The notes under the pieces: generated by a model | Seen by the model: only the letters and a program-made list of their open reading frames with translations | The model's database searches: none | Told to the model about the DNA's origin: nothing | In this document: positions 1-13,538 of the stretch, one piece after another | Numbering within the stretch: position 1 is the first letter of the stretch | Layout of the letters: each line of letters begins with the position of its first letter | Position numbers and translations under genes: made by a program | NCBI GenBank assembly: GCA_036768485.1 | Contig: JAVLUZ010000191.1 | Span: 434,001 to 498,000 of the forward strand | From: Mermis nigrescens | Taxonomy: Eukaryota; Nematoda; Enoplea; Mermithida; Mermithidae | Length of the DNA stretch: 64,000 nucleotides | Reading direction: 5' to 3'

Positions 1-34
1 TCCATCGGCCTATGCCTGCATGTTAAACTACCCG

Positions 35-449
35 GCTTAATGCATACAGCGTGTATTTTTTCACCTCGCATAATGCGATCAGGCTCTTTGGATAATGCGT
101 ACGGCTTTTATTTCGATCGTGAGTATTCCATGATCACTTAAAATAGAGAAGTAGCGTACCCTATTACAATATTTCTTATTTCCTTCCTGGCTATATTTAC
201 AATCTTCTGTATATGTTTTCTGTGTTCAACGAATACTTTAGGCACAGCGAAATGAATGATATCGAAGATTTTTGTGACTTTAAGCGTGAAAATATGTTAA
301 AGCAGACTTGTATCGCTGATTTTTTCTTTATAAAATGATTTGATCGCATAATAGTGTATTCCTTGTTAAGAATCTGGGGTATTCGGATAATGCGTACACT
401 CGGATAATGCATACAGAAGGGCTTGGTCCCTTGGGTGTACGCATTAAGC
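35..449. repeat. Putative small MITE with GCTTAATGC-type inverted ends
   Basis: The segment begins with GCTTAATGCATACA (35-48) and ends with its near-perfect inverse (436-449, 13 of 14 bases match). Further copies of the core GGATAATGCGTAC lie inside, near 88, 382 and 399. Terminal inversion plus internal repeats suggests a non-autonomous DNA transposon of about 415 bp. No target duplication is clear and no coding capacity is seen; the two overlapping short ORFs here have no recognisable domain. Confidence 0.4.
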
Positions 450-861
450 AAGTTCGACTGTACTATTTTTATGGATTAAACAAGAAAAACTCAGAATTTG
501 ATGATATAGTTCGTTCTTTTCTGATTTATTTTTACTTATTTGTTTTAAATTTTTTTTATTTACATTTTTTATTTATTTTATTCTTTTTCCTTAGTTCTCG
601 TTAGTACTGGCAGGAGTACGTTAAGAATATGGTACTTTAGGATACTATGAAATAAACTTCAGAAGAGCGGATTTTTTTTGCTCAGTACTTAGAACATGTT
701 GAAAGAAAGCGCGGAAAAAAATATTCATCCGTCTATGATCAATATTACAAAAGCTATGGGTTTCGTTAATCAGCCTCTTCTCGACCTACGCAAGCATGTA
801 TATACTCTGATTCAAACAGCTGAATGCAGAAGCACATATAGATACCCAATTTACGTAGATA
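450..861. other. Non-coding AT-rich stretch
   Basis: T-rich and low-complexity sequence. No gene, RNA or repeat is recognised. Confidence 0.5.
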
Positions 862-981
862 TAAGCATCTATACATCGACCTAAGCATCTATACATCTAC
901 CTCAGCATCTATACATCGACCTAAGCATCTATACATCGACCTAAGCATCTATACATCGACCTAAGCATCTATACATTGACC
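862..981. repeat. 20-bp minisatellite, six units
   Basis: Six head-to-tail copies of TAAGCATCTATACATCGACC start at 862, 882, 902, 922, 942 and 962, with one or two substitutions in some units. It has no unique spacers and is an ordinary minisatellite. Confidence 0.9.
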
Positions 982-3900
982 TGAGCGGGAGCGACCTCGA
1001 CCTGAGCAGCTTAAAACACCTTTTCAGATATGCTAAGCCTAAGCCTAAGTATATTAGAAGCAAAAACTCAGATTTTCCTATATCTTATCAAGTAAAACCG
1101 ACAAAAACATGCACAAAAATGAAAATTTTTTTAAATTTTTTTCAAGATTTCAAACAGCTTTCCGCGCCTTTTTCCCTTTTTTTTTCTCCTTCATTGCTAT
1201 GCTTCCTTCCATAATTTTAGCCCATATTATTTATTTCTGACAAATGTGTAAGTCCTTGGATCGAGCCGTTTAATCGTCACACCCAACACTCAAATCGACA
1301 GTTGCCTGCAACTTTTGCAACAAGTGTATGGCTCAGATTTTCACCAAATTTTTTTTTCGCGCTTCAATTTATCATGTTCTACCAGTTTGGCACAAAAATT
1401 TTGGCATTCCGCATTCGATTTTGCTCCTTTTTCTAAAAGTACCATATTCTTAACTTTAGCCGTACTGGCAAGTGCTTTACATAAAAAATTTTCGTTTTTC
1501 AGGCTTCAATCAACTAATTTCTGGGACATTTCTATGCAAGATGCATTTTAGCACTTCTGTTTATGAATTGCACTTTCAAATATTAAAAAATTAAAAAAAC
1601 CATTAAAAACGATTTAAAAAACCATTAAAAAACATAAAAAAACTAAAATGGACAAATTTTCAAACTTTAATTTTTTCCTCACCCTGCACACTTATTGAAA
1701 AACACATTAAACGCAATGTTAATGAAATTGGTAGACAACGCAAACGATAGTTTAGGTATGGAATTACGAATCGAACGATAACAGCATCAAAGAATCCAAA
1801 ACTTGCGCGTTTTAAGATTTCTTCTAATCAAGTAACATGAGCATATCGAGAATTACCATATTTTGAAAAACGCGGTTGCCCAACAACAGACATTCCAAAA
1901 AATTCAGCGATCTATTTCAAACTTAAAGCCTAGCAAATTTAGAGCTTCGCTGAGAGCTGATCCAGAAGCCTCAAAGCATGGAGAAAAATTCACAGCTTAA
2001 TCAGTAGCCCAGTATCCAGGGAGATAGTACGAGGCACTGTGCCCCTCCACCATGAAATATGGGGATGACTTTTCTCCTTTGCTCCTTTTTTTACCTTTTT
2101 GTGCATTTGTATGCACTTTTACCACTTTTTAGAACGGAAACCAATTTGAAGCAAGATCCGGATTCGAATTGTACGAAGGCTGTGCTCGTCGCAACCACGC
2201 TACAGCAATAGCAACTAACGACCAATAGTGTTAATTTCCTAAAATACCATTACTTGCTATTTATATAAACACCGGAACTCAATATTGAAACCACACCTAT
2301 CCGTTATATGCACTCAAGATAGTACCTACGGTAACGCTAATATGCAAACAGATGAATTATCCCATTAGCTTGCAAAATATCGTAGAACGTTAAGCTCAGC
2401 CCACGTGAAGAGGGGCCGTTCGTATGGCATGGATTATATACAGAGCACGAAAGTGGTTTGCGCACGATCTTGTCTGCAGTAATATGAATTTACGAGCAAA
2501 ATCTCGCGTTCTTGCTGTACGCTATAAGACTCCGTATTAATATCATGCTTATTGATGGCTAGTTTCACGAATCCGTTACAGAGGCATATATGTATGTTGT
2601 ACATGTGCAATGTACGCTTCTGATGACGGGGGAGCCCCATCAGGCATGTTAACGACAAGCCATAACGAACCGAAATTCTACCACATATACCAGGCATTAA
2701 CGAGTCGGTTGCGGGTCTTCGGATGGATCCGCCCATTTTCGCTGGCTTGTCTCGGTGTATAAACCGCTTTTATATAGATTTGCATTGATTCGAAAATTGT
2801 TAACTTTTTTACACAGGCTACATGAAAAAGTCAATAATTTTACGCACGCTAAAACAATGATGCATGTTTTCCATGGGTTTTGTAGTCAATACTGCGTTTA
2901 CAAATCGATAAAATGGATTTTATTTTGACAATTATTCTTCAAATTGTAAATACAGAGCCGGCCCTATGTTTACGGAATCAACATGGGACACGGGTGTATT
3001 CACCTTCAGAACTTACTGAGGTACCCAAGTACTTAAAGCTGCTCTTAGCGCTGGGCCGCGATGGCGTAGTAGATAGAAGCTTCCGATCTTTCTGGACGCT
3101 TTAGGTAGACCTACGGCTTCGACTCCCTCAGTCCTAATCTTGCTGACCGCTTTTCGTCGGGAGTCTCAGCAGCTACGCCCTAGGTCCACCACAAGTACCT
3201 ACCTAATCCCGGTATTGCCGCAAGGTCAGTTGACCTATCTCAATCCCACTCAAGTTGATGATTTATCTCATTTTCGAGGTTCAAATCAATCAGAAATGTT
3301 TTTGGTTCCTAATGTACGAAGCACAGTGAAATTTGAAAGCAACACCAACGAGCTCTAAGCTGATCAGTCCGTCATAAAAGATTAAATAATAATTTTGACC
3401 AATTTTGGGATTGAGAAAAGTATATTGAATTTTGAACGAAATAAATGATCACACGAAATTTACCTATTCCTTCCACCAAAAGTATAACGAAATCCTCGAC
3501 GACAAGAGCACCGACCTCACCCTCGGTATAAAGAGACCCCTGGGTGGGTTTTTATCGTTTATTTGGTATGTACACACGGCCTAGAGCCGGGAAAGCAAAA
3601 ACAAAACGTACGAATAAAACGAGCTAACCAGAATAATCGTCCAAAACCAACTAGACTAATATCCCATCAGGGGATCGATACAGTAAAACGTAAGTTTAAG
3701 ACAAACAAACATTAGTCAAGATTACTTTCAATTCACGTCGAATCTTCTAGAATACGATTATGCGGTAATGAGTAAAACAATTACTATTAGCATACACTTA
3801 ATTCTAATTTACCGGACAAGTATCTTATTGTTTTTTATAATGAAAATTTGGGAATAGATGAGAAACTGAAGGCATAGCCACAAGTACACTATCGCGCAAT

Positions 3901-4569
3901 AGCTACTCGTATTCGGCTATGTTAACCGATACAGACCCAAGCTGTTTTCGGCATGGCTACCGCGAACTGCTAAAACTAGTTCGCCACGTGTAACTCTCGC
4001 AGTTACAAAATTAATCAGGCAGTTGACGCTGCTTCTGCTTGTACATATAGTTGTTATAGAATATCAGGCTCACGGCGTTAGTTTAAAACATCCCAGATAT
4101 AATTTCTATTCTTCGCATTTGAAATGCTGCGAAATTGAGATTTAAGAGATAAAGACGTCAGAAAATGTTCGTGATTACTGCATTGTTTATGTTTGGAAGG
4201 TTGCATGATTTAGCAAAAAATATCGGAGTTTCAAAAATTTTGGACGACAAATTCATCTTCATAGGCCCGGCGATTTAGGGAGCACTCGATTATCCATTAA
4301 AAACCTTTTTGGAGATCCAAACACAGAAACTCGAAATTAAATGTATCCTAGCAAATGGGGCGCTTCGCTGCCCCATCTGCTAGAGTGTTTGTAAACAAAT
4401 AATATCTTAACCAGTAATTTGTATAAAAAATTGAATGACTCTGCAATTGATCGGCCAGCGGTTTTTATATTTTTTATATCTAAGCTGAAGCTGCCCGGCG
4501 TTGCCCTGGCTGAACTTAGGCCTGATAGCTGTATGGGATTGAGATGTCTCTTGTATTTTTTATTCTTCG
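982..4569. other. Gene-poor stretch, nothing recognised
   Basis: AT-rich non-coding sequence. The few open frames of 60-100 codons (for example 2434-2736 and 3140-3358) show no conserved motif or plausible splice context. The part around 3500-3720 has a mixed composition that could be an LTR or UTR relic, but no partner repeat or primer site is visible. Confidence 0.5.
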
Positions 4570-5016
4570 GGACTTTTGATGTTTTTGGGATATTTCTAAA
4601 AAAATTGTTGGTAAAAACATATTGTATCTTTTTAATTTTGTAAAACTGTCTTTTGTCAACCATTTCTTTGATTAAATCCATATTTCTGACGTTATAGAAT
4701 GGTTCTGAGAATTCTTTATCCTAAATCATATTTTTGATGTTCTGGGATGTTCTGGAAATTATACCATTAGATGGTTTGGGATGTTTAAAAATTTTGTTTG
4801 ATCATAACCATATTTTTAACGTTTTAAAATATTAAAAAAACTTTTTGGTCCAAAACCATACTTTTGATGTTTTTGGAGGTTTAAAAATTTCTTTTGATTA
4901 AAAGCATATTTTTGATGTTTTGGGGTGTTCAAAAATTTTTTGGTCAAAACCATTTTTTTGATGTTTTGGGATGTTTAAAGATTGTTTTGGTGCAAACCAT
5001 ATTTTTGATGTTTTGG
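4570..5016. repeat. Degenerate ~60-bp tandem array (CATATTTTTGATGTTTTGGG)
   Basis: Repeated units read roughly 'accatatttttgatgttttgggatgtttaaaaa' and recur about every 60 bp, for example at 4576, 4722, 4798, 4856, 4905, 4953 and 4998. Units are diverged. No coding function is apparent. Confidence 0.75.
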
Positions 5017-5262
5017 GACACCAATCTTACAGCACAGGATATGTTATAGCACTGGGTATGGTATATCACGTCCTATCTTGTAGCATAGGGGTATGTTATA
5101 TCACGTCCTATCCTGTAACACTGGGTATGTTATATAACGTCCTATCTTATAGCGTGGGGCATGTTTTATCACGTCCTATTGTATAGCATGCGGTATGTTA
5201 CATCACGTCATATTGTATAGCATTGAGTATTTTGTATCACGTCCTATCTTATAGCGTCGGGT
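5017..5262. repeat. ~41-bp tandem array (TATCACGTCCTATCTTATAGC)
   Basis: About six units contain 'atgttatatcacgtcctat' followed by 'cttatagcgtgggg'. The open frame at 4971-5186 is only the array read in one frame. The TATCTTATAGC/ATAACGCAGGATATGTTATAGC wording recurs at 24220-24460 and 24910, so the motif belongs to a dispersed repeat. Confidence 0.8.
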
Positions 5263-6270
5263 TCAACTTTGTACAATGATCAACTTTGCCCTCATTGTAA
5301 ACAAATGCAAAAGTTGCATATTAAATTAGCCGCTAGAAGCAAAAACATTTGGATTTGTATTTGTGAAAGCCGCGTGTTTGCTGCTTTCGATTGCTTCGCA
5401 TTAAATTTCACGCGCGCTGGTTTACAAGGTCAAAACTTTTGACTTGGTGCAAGCTCTTTTTCAGTGATTAATCATGTTTATAAGTACCAGTATGTGATTT
5501 CCTTTCAGCCCGTCTCATACATGTTTTATGATACCACATCGTATATTTAAAGTAGCGAATATGGAATCAGCGGTCCCAGAAACCCCAGGGGCCAAATTTT
5601 GGAAGCAACAGTCAATCTGTGCTTCTGCAAAAAGACAAAAACCTTAATTTTACGCTATGCATTGGGTACCTTTGGGTTCCCGTATTCCAGAAACCAATCC
5701 GTGAATTTTCTTCAAATTCTACAGTAAGGTCAGTCATAAGATATCCAATAATTGGTGAAAACTTTAGAAAAAATTAATAGCTGCGATTTGAGATATTTGA
5801 TAAAATACACTTGTAAATAACGTTTTTCTTACGGCATCACATCAGTTTACACTGTAGTGTAAAGTGGTTCACACCAGTCGATAGCGCATAAAAAGTTGAT
5901 TTAGGGTGGCTTTCAAATTTTACCCTGCGGCAATTGCATAAGCGGCTAGAGCTACCAAAACCTTTTACATAAATCCGTAGTTTCCGGATGTCAGGAGTCC
6001 GATCGAGCCATTTTAATCAAAAAATTGTAATTAGCGCCCAAGAATACCCATTGCGTGAAAATATAAGTATCACAAAATTATCCAGTAAAAACTTTTTTAC
6101 CTCACACACACACACACACTTACACACAACTCGAAATTAATATTACAGATGTAGGTACAATAGATGTTTATTCAATAACATGTGCGTGATAAGTCCGAAG
6201 AAGACACCAAATTTCAAACGATGATAAAAACAACAAGTTTAAAAAGCCAGGTAAAGTTGAACGTCCTGTC
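5263..6270. other. Non-coding; includes a short (CA)n
   Basis: No gene is seen. A (CA)n microsatellite lies at about 6103-6118. At about 5847-5873 is a palindromic TTTACACTGTAGTGTAAA, also found nearly unchanged at about 47703-47720. Confidence 0.5.
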
Positions 6271-6507
6271 CATAGGTAGGCGGCAACAAAGGTCTGGGAA
6301 AGTGCAAGCTTTTTCAAAGGTCAAAGAATGGCCCTAAAAATGGTGGTATAGCGAAAAAACATCATTTTTCAACGTTTCTCATCAAGCACTATCCATCGGC
6401 ACCAAAAAATTGCGAAAAAAACAAAAGAAATTTTCAAAAATTGAATTCTGGGAATATTTTGGTTTCTGGAAGCGGGGTGTACACTCCTTACGCCCAGGTA
6501 TGGCATT
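6271..6507 (+). mobile_element. hAT-like MITE family A, copy 1
   Basis: The copy starts CATAGGTAGGC and ends GCCCAGGTATG, the family's imperfect inverted termini. The body shows the family core (GTTTCTCATCAAGCACTATCC then AAAAAATTGCGAAAAAAAC). The flanking 8-mers gtcctgtc and gcattgtc agree at 5 of 8 positions, a decayed target duplication. Confidence 0.75.
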
Positions 6508-8104
6508 GTCTCGTGCCGTCCGTCATGTGAGAACCACTTCTTTGAACGCTTCGTCCGAATCCAAATTCTTTATCGCCGTACTCTCCCAAAACTTTCTGAA
6601 GAATGTCGCGTTGAAAAGGACCATCGTTTCAGAATTTCTTAAAAATTAGCCAATTTAGAGAATGATTTTTGATAATTCATTGTACGATTGGGAAGCCTAA
6701 AAAGCTGGGCAGGTCCAGAAGACCCGCCACTGCGCATTGTTCGGTAGCTGGCGCGAGCCGAACCAGTGCTCAATTACCCAAAAAATTGCGCTCTCTATTC
6801 CGGAGATGAAACGTCATCTCTACGGGTTGAAGCGCAAAAAAAGGCGCAGCGAAACGAGCTGACGGGAAAACACATCAGAACAGCGAGAACATGCTGACGG
6901 GGAAGCTATAGCAGCGCATGAGTTCGATGAGTGTGTACGTGCACCGCACTTACAATTGGAGTGAACGTTCAGTTGCAATTATTCTATCGATTATAAAACA
7001 AAAGTGTGAAAAAAATTATGGTGAATTATTTAAAAATTATTAAAGGGTGAGAGCAAAAAAATCGTCATTGCTGCTACCCATGTCGCCTTTTGCTGTCAGT
7101 GGCGGACCCAGGATTTTCGGACAGGAAGAGCGGAAACCCAAATTTTCCTAAAAGTGTCAAAAATTGCTCGAAAAGTTGGTCCCTTATGCTAAAAGTAGCG
7201 CTTCATTGCCGTCTCTTGTTAGGCAGATTTACATATATATGAGGCGAAAAAACTTCAAATTTTTCAAATTTTCTGAAGATTTCTATCAAAAACTCGCGAA
7301 ATATGCAAAAATCGACACAAAGCGCGGAAAAAGTACTCGAAAAATCATTGTAAGAACTATGAAATTTTTGTGTTGTACAAAAACTACTCTCCTCAACATA
7401 AAACTAAATTCTTTAGAACGTCAAGAAAATCAGTAAATATGATAAAAATGACTAAAATCATAAAAATACACATTTTTTCTTGTGAATGCATTCAAACATT
7501 TTTTGAAGAAGGGGTGCCCCCAATCCTTCAAAATACGCCCTTGTTTGCTGGAGGTCTTTTACATATTGAATTTACATTTTGATTAAGCCTTTGTACATTC
7601 TCGCAATTGTCACACATATTTGTAGTAAACATTTCACTTCAGTTCAAAAGGACAATCCAAAAATAGCAAGTTGTAATCTATTTCACTCCGCGGACTTTTC
7701 CGCAATCTGTTTGGAAATCTACAGGCTGTTTTACACAACTTTTAGCCATCAGTTAGAAACGTAAACCTGCAAAGCGATTTATCGCAGGCTTCGAGAAATA
7801 TAGCACTGTTTCTACCCCACCCCACAGTATACCCATAATCTTAAAATTCCCTACCCTAACTTTTTTCTTTATAATTTCTTCGAAACCTCAATATTTTTTC
7901 ATCATCATTCTTTTGTTCAATGCAAAAATAAATAACTCACGCAACGAATATGAAAAACCGTACCTGCGTTGTAAACATAAGCTACAGTATGCCTGAAATG
8001 ACACATTTTGTGTTCGTATCTTTGGTGCACGAAAGTCAAACTCGAAATCGGGTATTTCGTTTATCTCACTAAAAAGAGCGCTCCTTCTTCTATCGTACAC
8101 TCGC
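6508..8104. other. Non-coding; no gene recognised
   Basis: Open frames of 60-127 codons here either read through a MITE or lack any domain. Nothing else can be supported. Confidence 0.5.
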
Positions 8105-8354
8105 AACCATACCTGGGTGTGGGGTTTGGGCGTATGCACCCCCAGAAACCAAAATAGCCCCCTCCCAACGCAGAATTCAATTTTTGAAATCTTCTTTGGT
8201 TTTTTCGCAATTTTTTGATGCCAATGGATAGTGCTCAATGAGAAACGTTGAAACATGGTGTTTTTCGCCATATAACCATTTTGAGGCCGTTTTTGAACCT
8301 TTGAAAAAATCTTACACTACCCCTTCCCCTAAAGCTTCGGTGCCGCCCACCCAT
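8105..8354 (-). mobile_element. hAT-like MITE family A, copy 2
   Basis: Inverse orientation. It begins CATACCTGGGTG and ends GCCCACCCATG. The flanks ctcgcaac and ctgtcaac agree at 6 of 8 positions. The open frame at 7888-8271 partly reads through this MITE and is not a gene. Confidence 0.75.
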
Positions 8355-8704
8355 GCTGTCAACCTTGCCCGGGTTTTGCATAGCGAAATATAGCTCGTCG
8401 TCCAAAAGGAAGTCCTTAAGTCAGTAATCGTCCTACGCCTTCTCTTCACACATACAAGTGTACATATGTACATGTTACAGGGAGGATCGGGGAATCCCAC
8501 ACCCAAAGTTGGTTGTCCCCTATCCCTCCTCCAAAGTCAGATAAATTTTGACTCCTCCCAATTTTTGACAAAAATTGAATATTTTGGCCGTTTTTGGCTA
8601 AAAATTGGAGGTCATTTACCCCCCCCCCCCAACCCCTTGAAAATGGCCGGGGAACCCATCCTAATTTTCGAGCCATTACGTGTATGTGTAACAATCATGG
8701 TTTC

Positions 8705-11450
8705 ACTAAATGCTACAATATACTTAGACACTGCCTGTGATTGCTCTCAGTCTCACCTCGAACTACTGTCCTAACCAAGACCCCGACTGATACGGACTGA
8801 ACAATGACTATTACGCATATTACCTAATAAGGGTGTTAATACATAGAACTGATAGCTCAAGGCCACCTACATTACTTAGTTGCAGAAAGGTGATCATGAT
8901 ATCACAGGAGGTGTGTTTGTTACATATGCCTTCAAATATACGAATTTTCCAAAATGGAACATCTGTGAGATTTAAACCAAAATTTAGTGCTTTTGCTGTT
9001 TAGCGATAACCTTAGCAAAATAGGACTCAAAATTGCCTTTTTATGTTTTAGTAAAAAATTCTATACACTTAAACCAGCCTTTGATTGAAATCTGCGTGGT
9101 AAACCTAAATTAAAAAATTGCAGGCTTGAGAGTTACACATTCAGGTATATAGCACAAGGCACGTAGCTGGCCGTCCTATTTGGGGGACAACACCAATTTT
9201 GGGGGTCCGGAGTCCGAAAAGGCCAAAAATAGCACAAAATAACCTTTAAAAAGTCCTATTTTTCCGGTTTTTCCAGAATTTTGGGGGTCCGGACCCCCCA
9301 TTCCACCAGAGCTACATGCCTGTGCAGCATGTAGCTTATATGTGTGTATAAAGAAAACACTTTTCAAAGCAAGTATCACTCAATTAGCAGATAAAGCAAT
9401 TAAAGACGCTTTTGAGTGAAGAGGTGCTGACCACTTACTTAATCATCCGATGCAAATTTTTAACGTTGCTCGCCAATAACTCGTAGTTTGCATCGATAAT
9501 TTTGGTAATTCGGTTCATATTTTCATCAGAAGCTACGTAGACAGTGGTGGCAAAGTTTTCTATTTCTACCATCTTCTCACGTTGCTCGTTGGAGAAATTC
9601 GTCGACGAATTTAAGAATTTTCCAATTTCGTCCTTTACAAATTAATCAATAAATATCTCATACAAATCTGGTATTGGATAATAATTACGTAACTTAATTA
9701 CTGATAAATAATAAACTATGGTCTGCTTCAAAATTCTTCGGACTTTTTACAGTGTGGCGATTCGCAAAGAGCAGTTTCTTAGTTTACCTCTCGCATCGCA
9801 TCAACCGATGGGTATTTTTCTTGCGCGAGGCTGCTGGCCAAGCTCTCACAGCTTCTAAAAGCCAGACTGCCCCAAAGTGCCATAGTTCAAGGTTCAGAGC
9901 CAAATAACGTGAGCCAATAAGATGAATGGCCTTACGCCGATTGGCTGAATTTTCGCTGCCTTCTAATCGCCTTATTGTAGAAAAAGTCTCAAGAATTTCG
10001 AAACAAACTATAGGGTAATAAATGATAAATGAAAGATTAACAATAAATAAATCAATATTTATTTTTGAAACATTTATTTTTGATAATACAAGTAATACAT
10101 ATAGTTATAAACAATACATGGTTAAGGTAGCTTTGCTGCCGTGTTCAGCATAGGGTCGTTATAATTAACGGTATTAAAACCAGAAATATCGTTAGATGTG
10201 TTTTTCAGTACGTTAACGGAACGATATCTTTTCTCGAGAGTCTTCATTAACAAAAACGATATATATTTTGGGATTAATATCGTGAACAAAAATTAGTTTT
10301 TGTACATATATTCGATCCTATCTAAACTGTACGAGTTTGCTGAGGAGGCTTCTGGCTGAGTGGGAGAAGGGTACAACACAGACAGACATTACGAAATGCG
10401 CGTTTTTAAACTGACTTCGATTCAGTAACAACTTTCTCTATGCTTGAACGACGACAGTGATCATTGTATTTTATGTTGTTGAGGTACTGATCTTCCAGGG
10501 AATTAAATTTATGGACGAAAAAGTTTTCTGTGATAAACAGTTATTTCGAATTAGATAATGAAAATGCGGAAGTGTAAAAGCTGTACGTTACACATTGAGA
10601 TTTAGCGGTATTTACATTATTTTGATTCGTTTCTAATACCAACATTTCGATTTAAAATGAAATCAGGCATGTACCTATAAAACACACTTGGGCGTGCGGG
10701 GTATGCAGCTCCAATGAAGTCCGAATACTCGCCCTGTTCAGAAATTTAAATACTCCCCAGAATTCAATTCTTGAAATTTTTTTGTTTCTTCAACATGTTT
10801 TTGGTGCCAATGGATAGAGCTCGATGAGAAACGTTGAAAAACGGTGTTTTTCTGTCATACCATTCTCTTCAAGTATGTTTTTTGACCTTTGGAAAATCCT
10901 GTGCCCCCCGTCCTTGATCAACCTCTTTTTCCGGTCTTTTGCGTTTTCTAGTTTAATTGAACATCGCTTCTAGCGCAACGCTTATTTCGAAAAATTTGAA
11001 ATTTTCGACGATTTGCTAAAAATCATTGTTTTTTGACTTTAGCGAAAATCTTATGCGAAGCGCCCGGAAAATTTATTAAAATTAAAATGAGAACCTCTAG
11101 AAGCTCGAATTAAAGCTCCATCTTCTGTATTTATAGCATTTGACGTAGATCGTTTAAAATTTTTGAATAGTTATACTTTTGAAAATAGAAGAAAACTATT
11201 CTGAAAAGGCTGTTTCTGCTCTTAAATCAACAAAACCTACTCCTGAGCAAAAATATGGCTTCCAGAACATACGAGGGCAACAAGAAAATTCGAGAGGGAG
11301 TGAAATCGCCAACAATTGCCAAAATGTTACTAAACATAGAATTGTGCGGAGGGTCTACAGTCATCTGCGGGAGAACCCCCTAGACTCCCAGGCCCATACA
11401 CATGTATTCCGGACTGCCATGCTAAAACGGGAAACAAACGTTGAGTATAA
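8705..11450. repeat. Dispersed 2.7-kb repeat R1, contiguous copy
   Basis: This block matches 37851-39532 and then 44118-45375. Shared landmarks include GACCAAGACCCCGACTGATA, GTTGCAGAAAGGTGATCATG, ACATGGTTAAGGTAGCTTTG and TCTAGAAGCTCGAATTAAAG. Its first ~215 bp looks like an LTR: a TG-type start, a TACTTAAATAAGGG-type TATA and a TTACA end. A third copy of only that part flanks the Harbinger element at 26.1/31.3 kb. The - strand of both long copies holds a short decayed coiled-coil frame (9420-9680; 38409-38639). The parent element is unknown. Similarity continues weakly to about 12100 against 45.4-46.7 kb. Confidence 0.75.
10681..10919 (-). mobile_element. hAT-like MITE family A, copy 3 (truncated, inside R1)
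   Basis: It begins CACACTTGGGCG and contains the family core, but the far terminus is lost. It occupies the same position in R1 as copy 10 at 44.4 kb, so this insertion predates duplication of R1. Confidence 0.65.
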
Positions 11451-13538
11451 AACGATGTGAATAAACTATAAGCCTGTTTCACACTAGCTTTGAGCATATC
11501 TCGACTTTCACCGACAAGCTAACAGACGGCGATTATTGCATTGATTGTGAGATCGCTTAGAGGCTTTCAAGTCATAAATGCACTTAAATCTACTATACAT
11601 ATATGGACTGAAAGTTTTCTGATAAAATGAGGTAAAATGAAGGCCGAAAACTGATGAAAAGTGAAAATATTGTTTAAGCATATTTGAAATTAACCAGAAA
11701 CTGTAAATAAATATATTTTCATGGCTATTTTAGCGTTGATACCAGTTTTTGGACGTCATTTTGACCCAAAAAGGCTCGTTATTTGACACTAAGAGCGCCT
11801 GTGGTGTTTCTATGGTCACAATAGTGGCATTACTTTTAACTAAACAGATTTCAACGTTCAAAGTTATTTTTATGTATATAAACTTTTCCCGTTTGTAAAA
11901 GCAAAGAAAAACAAAAATTTCACATTCCTACAGATTAAAATACATATACCTATATTTCTGAAACATGAGGCACGTAAAGATGTGGGGGATGAGGACTAGT
12001 CCACCAAAATTTCAAAAATAAGAGAGCTTTTTACAAGGGTCCTCCAAAGGATAAAATTGAAAACTCATAAAGCGCATTTCAATGACCGCCAGGATAGATT
12101 TTAGCACACTTGAGCACATAGATTTTACCACTTGAGCCCATAATCCCAAAATTTTGGGGCGCCGTGCCGGATTTGCTGCTTTTGTATAACTTTTGTCTTC
12201 TGAGCAGTCCGAGTTTAGTAGACATAATAAATATGTGAAAAAAATTTCGGTGCTCTGCCCAGCATTATTTATTTTCCGTTTTGCTTTCCTTCGCAATGTA
12301 TGTACATATTAATTAAATACCAAACAGTTTAAACACAGGGTTAAGCTTGGACATAATTGATAGAAACCATTTGTTAGGCCATTTTATACAGCTTATGGTT
12401 TGAATATGATTGAAATTAAGTTTGTTCAAAAACATTTAAAATTTTCTTCTTTTCAAATGTGTACAGCTCGCTGAGAAATGCTCAAAAACACCATTATTTT
12501 TTGCCTGTCTATAGTAGTTGTTTAGACATAACAGACTTCAAAATTTTAGCCCCCACCCTCCCCTCCCCAAACTCAAGGCCAGCTATGTACGTGCCTGTCC
12601 AACATATTGAAAATGCAATTGTCTTGAATGGTGAGATGGTCCAAACGATTTTATTGCAACAATCGATACGGCGAAACATTCAGTGAGAATAAGATCAAAA
12701 ATTATCGCTAAGTTTGCTAATGGACATTTGATCCGCCCTATTTCGTCGCTAAAACCATCTTTTGGTGAATGGTTTTGCCACAAGTAATGACAAGCGCGGC
12801 TGTGAATGAGCCCAGGCCCAGCAGGCTCATAAATACGGTAAACGCAACTCGGGGAATGAACCAGTAATCGAGCTGCTAAACATTTGTTCTGATATCAACT
12901 TGTAGGAAAGCAGATCAAATATAAATCGATAAAAAATATTCGATCAAAAAACTAAGGTGAGGGCTGGCACGGAAGAATTTTTGAAGCGTTTTAGGCTTGA
13001 CCTGTCAAAATTTTTTGACTTTACATGGGTAGCAATCAAATTCTGAGAGGTCTGAGATGGTACAAAACCTTAAAAAAACATCAAAAAGTTTATTCTTAAC
13101 GGTTAATCTGAAAGGAACTATGTAATCTAAAAACTTACTCAATCGGTTCGGCGAAGGGAAAAATTGGATACATTTGTTAAAATTTCATGCAATGCTCGGT
13201 GAGATTGAGCGATTCAGGTCCAGATTGACCGCTAACCCTATATTGGCCCCAACCACAATTTCAAGTTTTCCAAAAAGCTACAAAAAGTGGCTACATATAT
13301 ATACATCCGTAAGATTTGCATAGCGATTTTCAATTTTGCACGAGTCAATTATCTTTTTTGCTCTAAAAGAAGAACATTAATCGAAACAAAAAACGCGTAA
13401 AATATTTGTGGAAGCAATGAATCGTGCGGATTCAGCAAACAAGGGGTCAAAAAGCCCGATCCTTTCAGGACACAGTTTTGGTATACAACCTTACATCCTT
13501 TAATGACTGGAAAGGCTAAATAAATAGTGAAATGTAAA
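11451..13538. other. Non-coding repeat debris
   Basis: No gene recognised. At 12070-12110 the text 'catttcaatgaccgcca' matches about 46640-46660, so part of this is ancient duplicated sequence related to R1. Confidence 0.45.

Noticed and set aside
862..981. CRISPR-like short repeats
   Set aside because: Units are contiguous with no unique spacers; a minisatellite in an animal genome.
2434..2736. 100-codon - strand frame
   Set aside because: No domain, no splice context, low-complexity surroundings.
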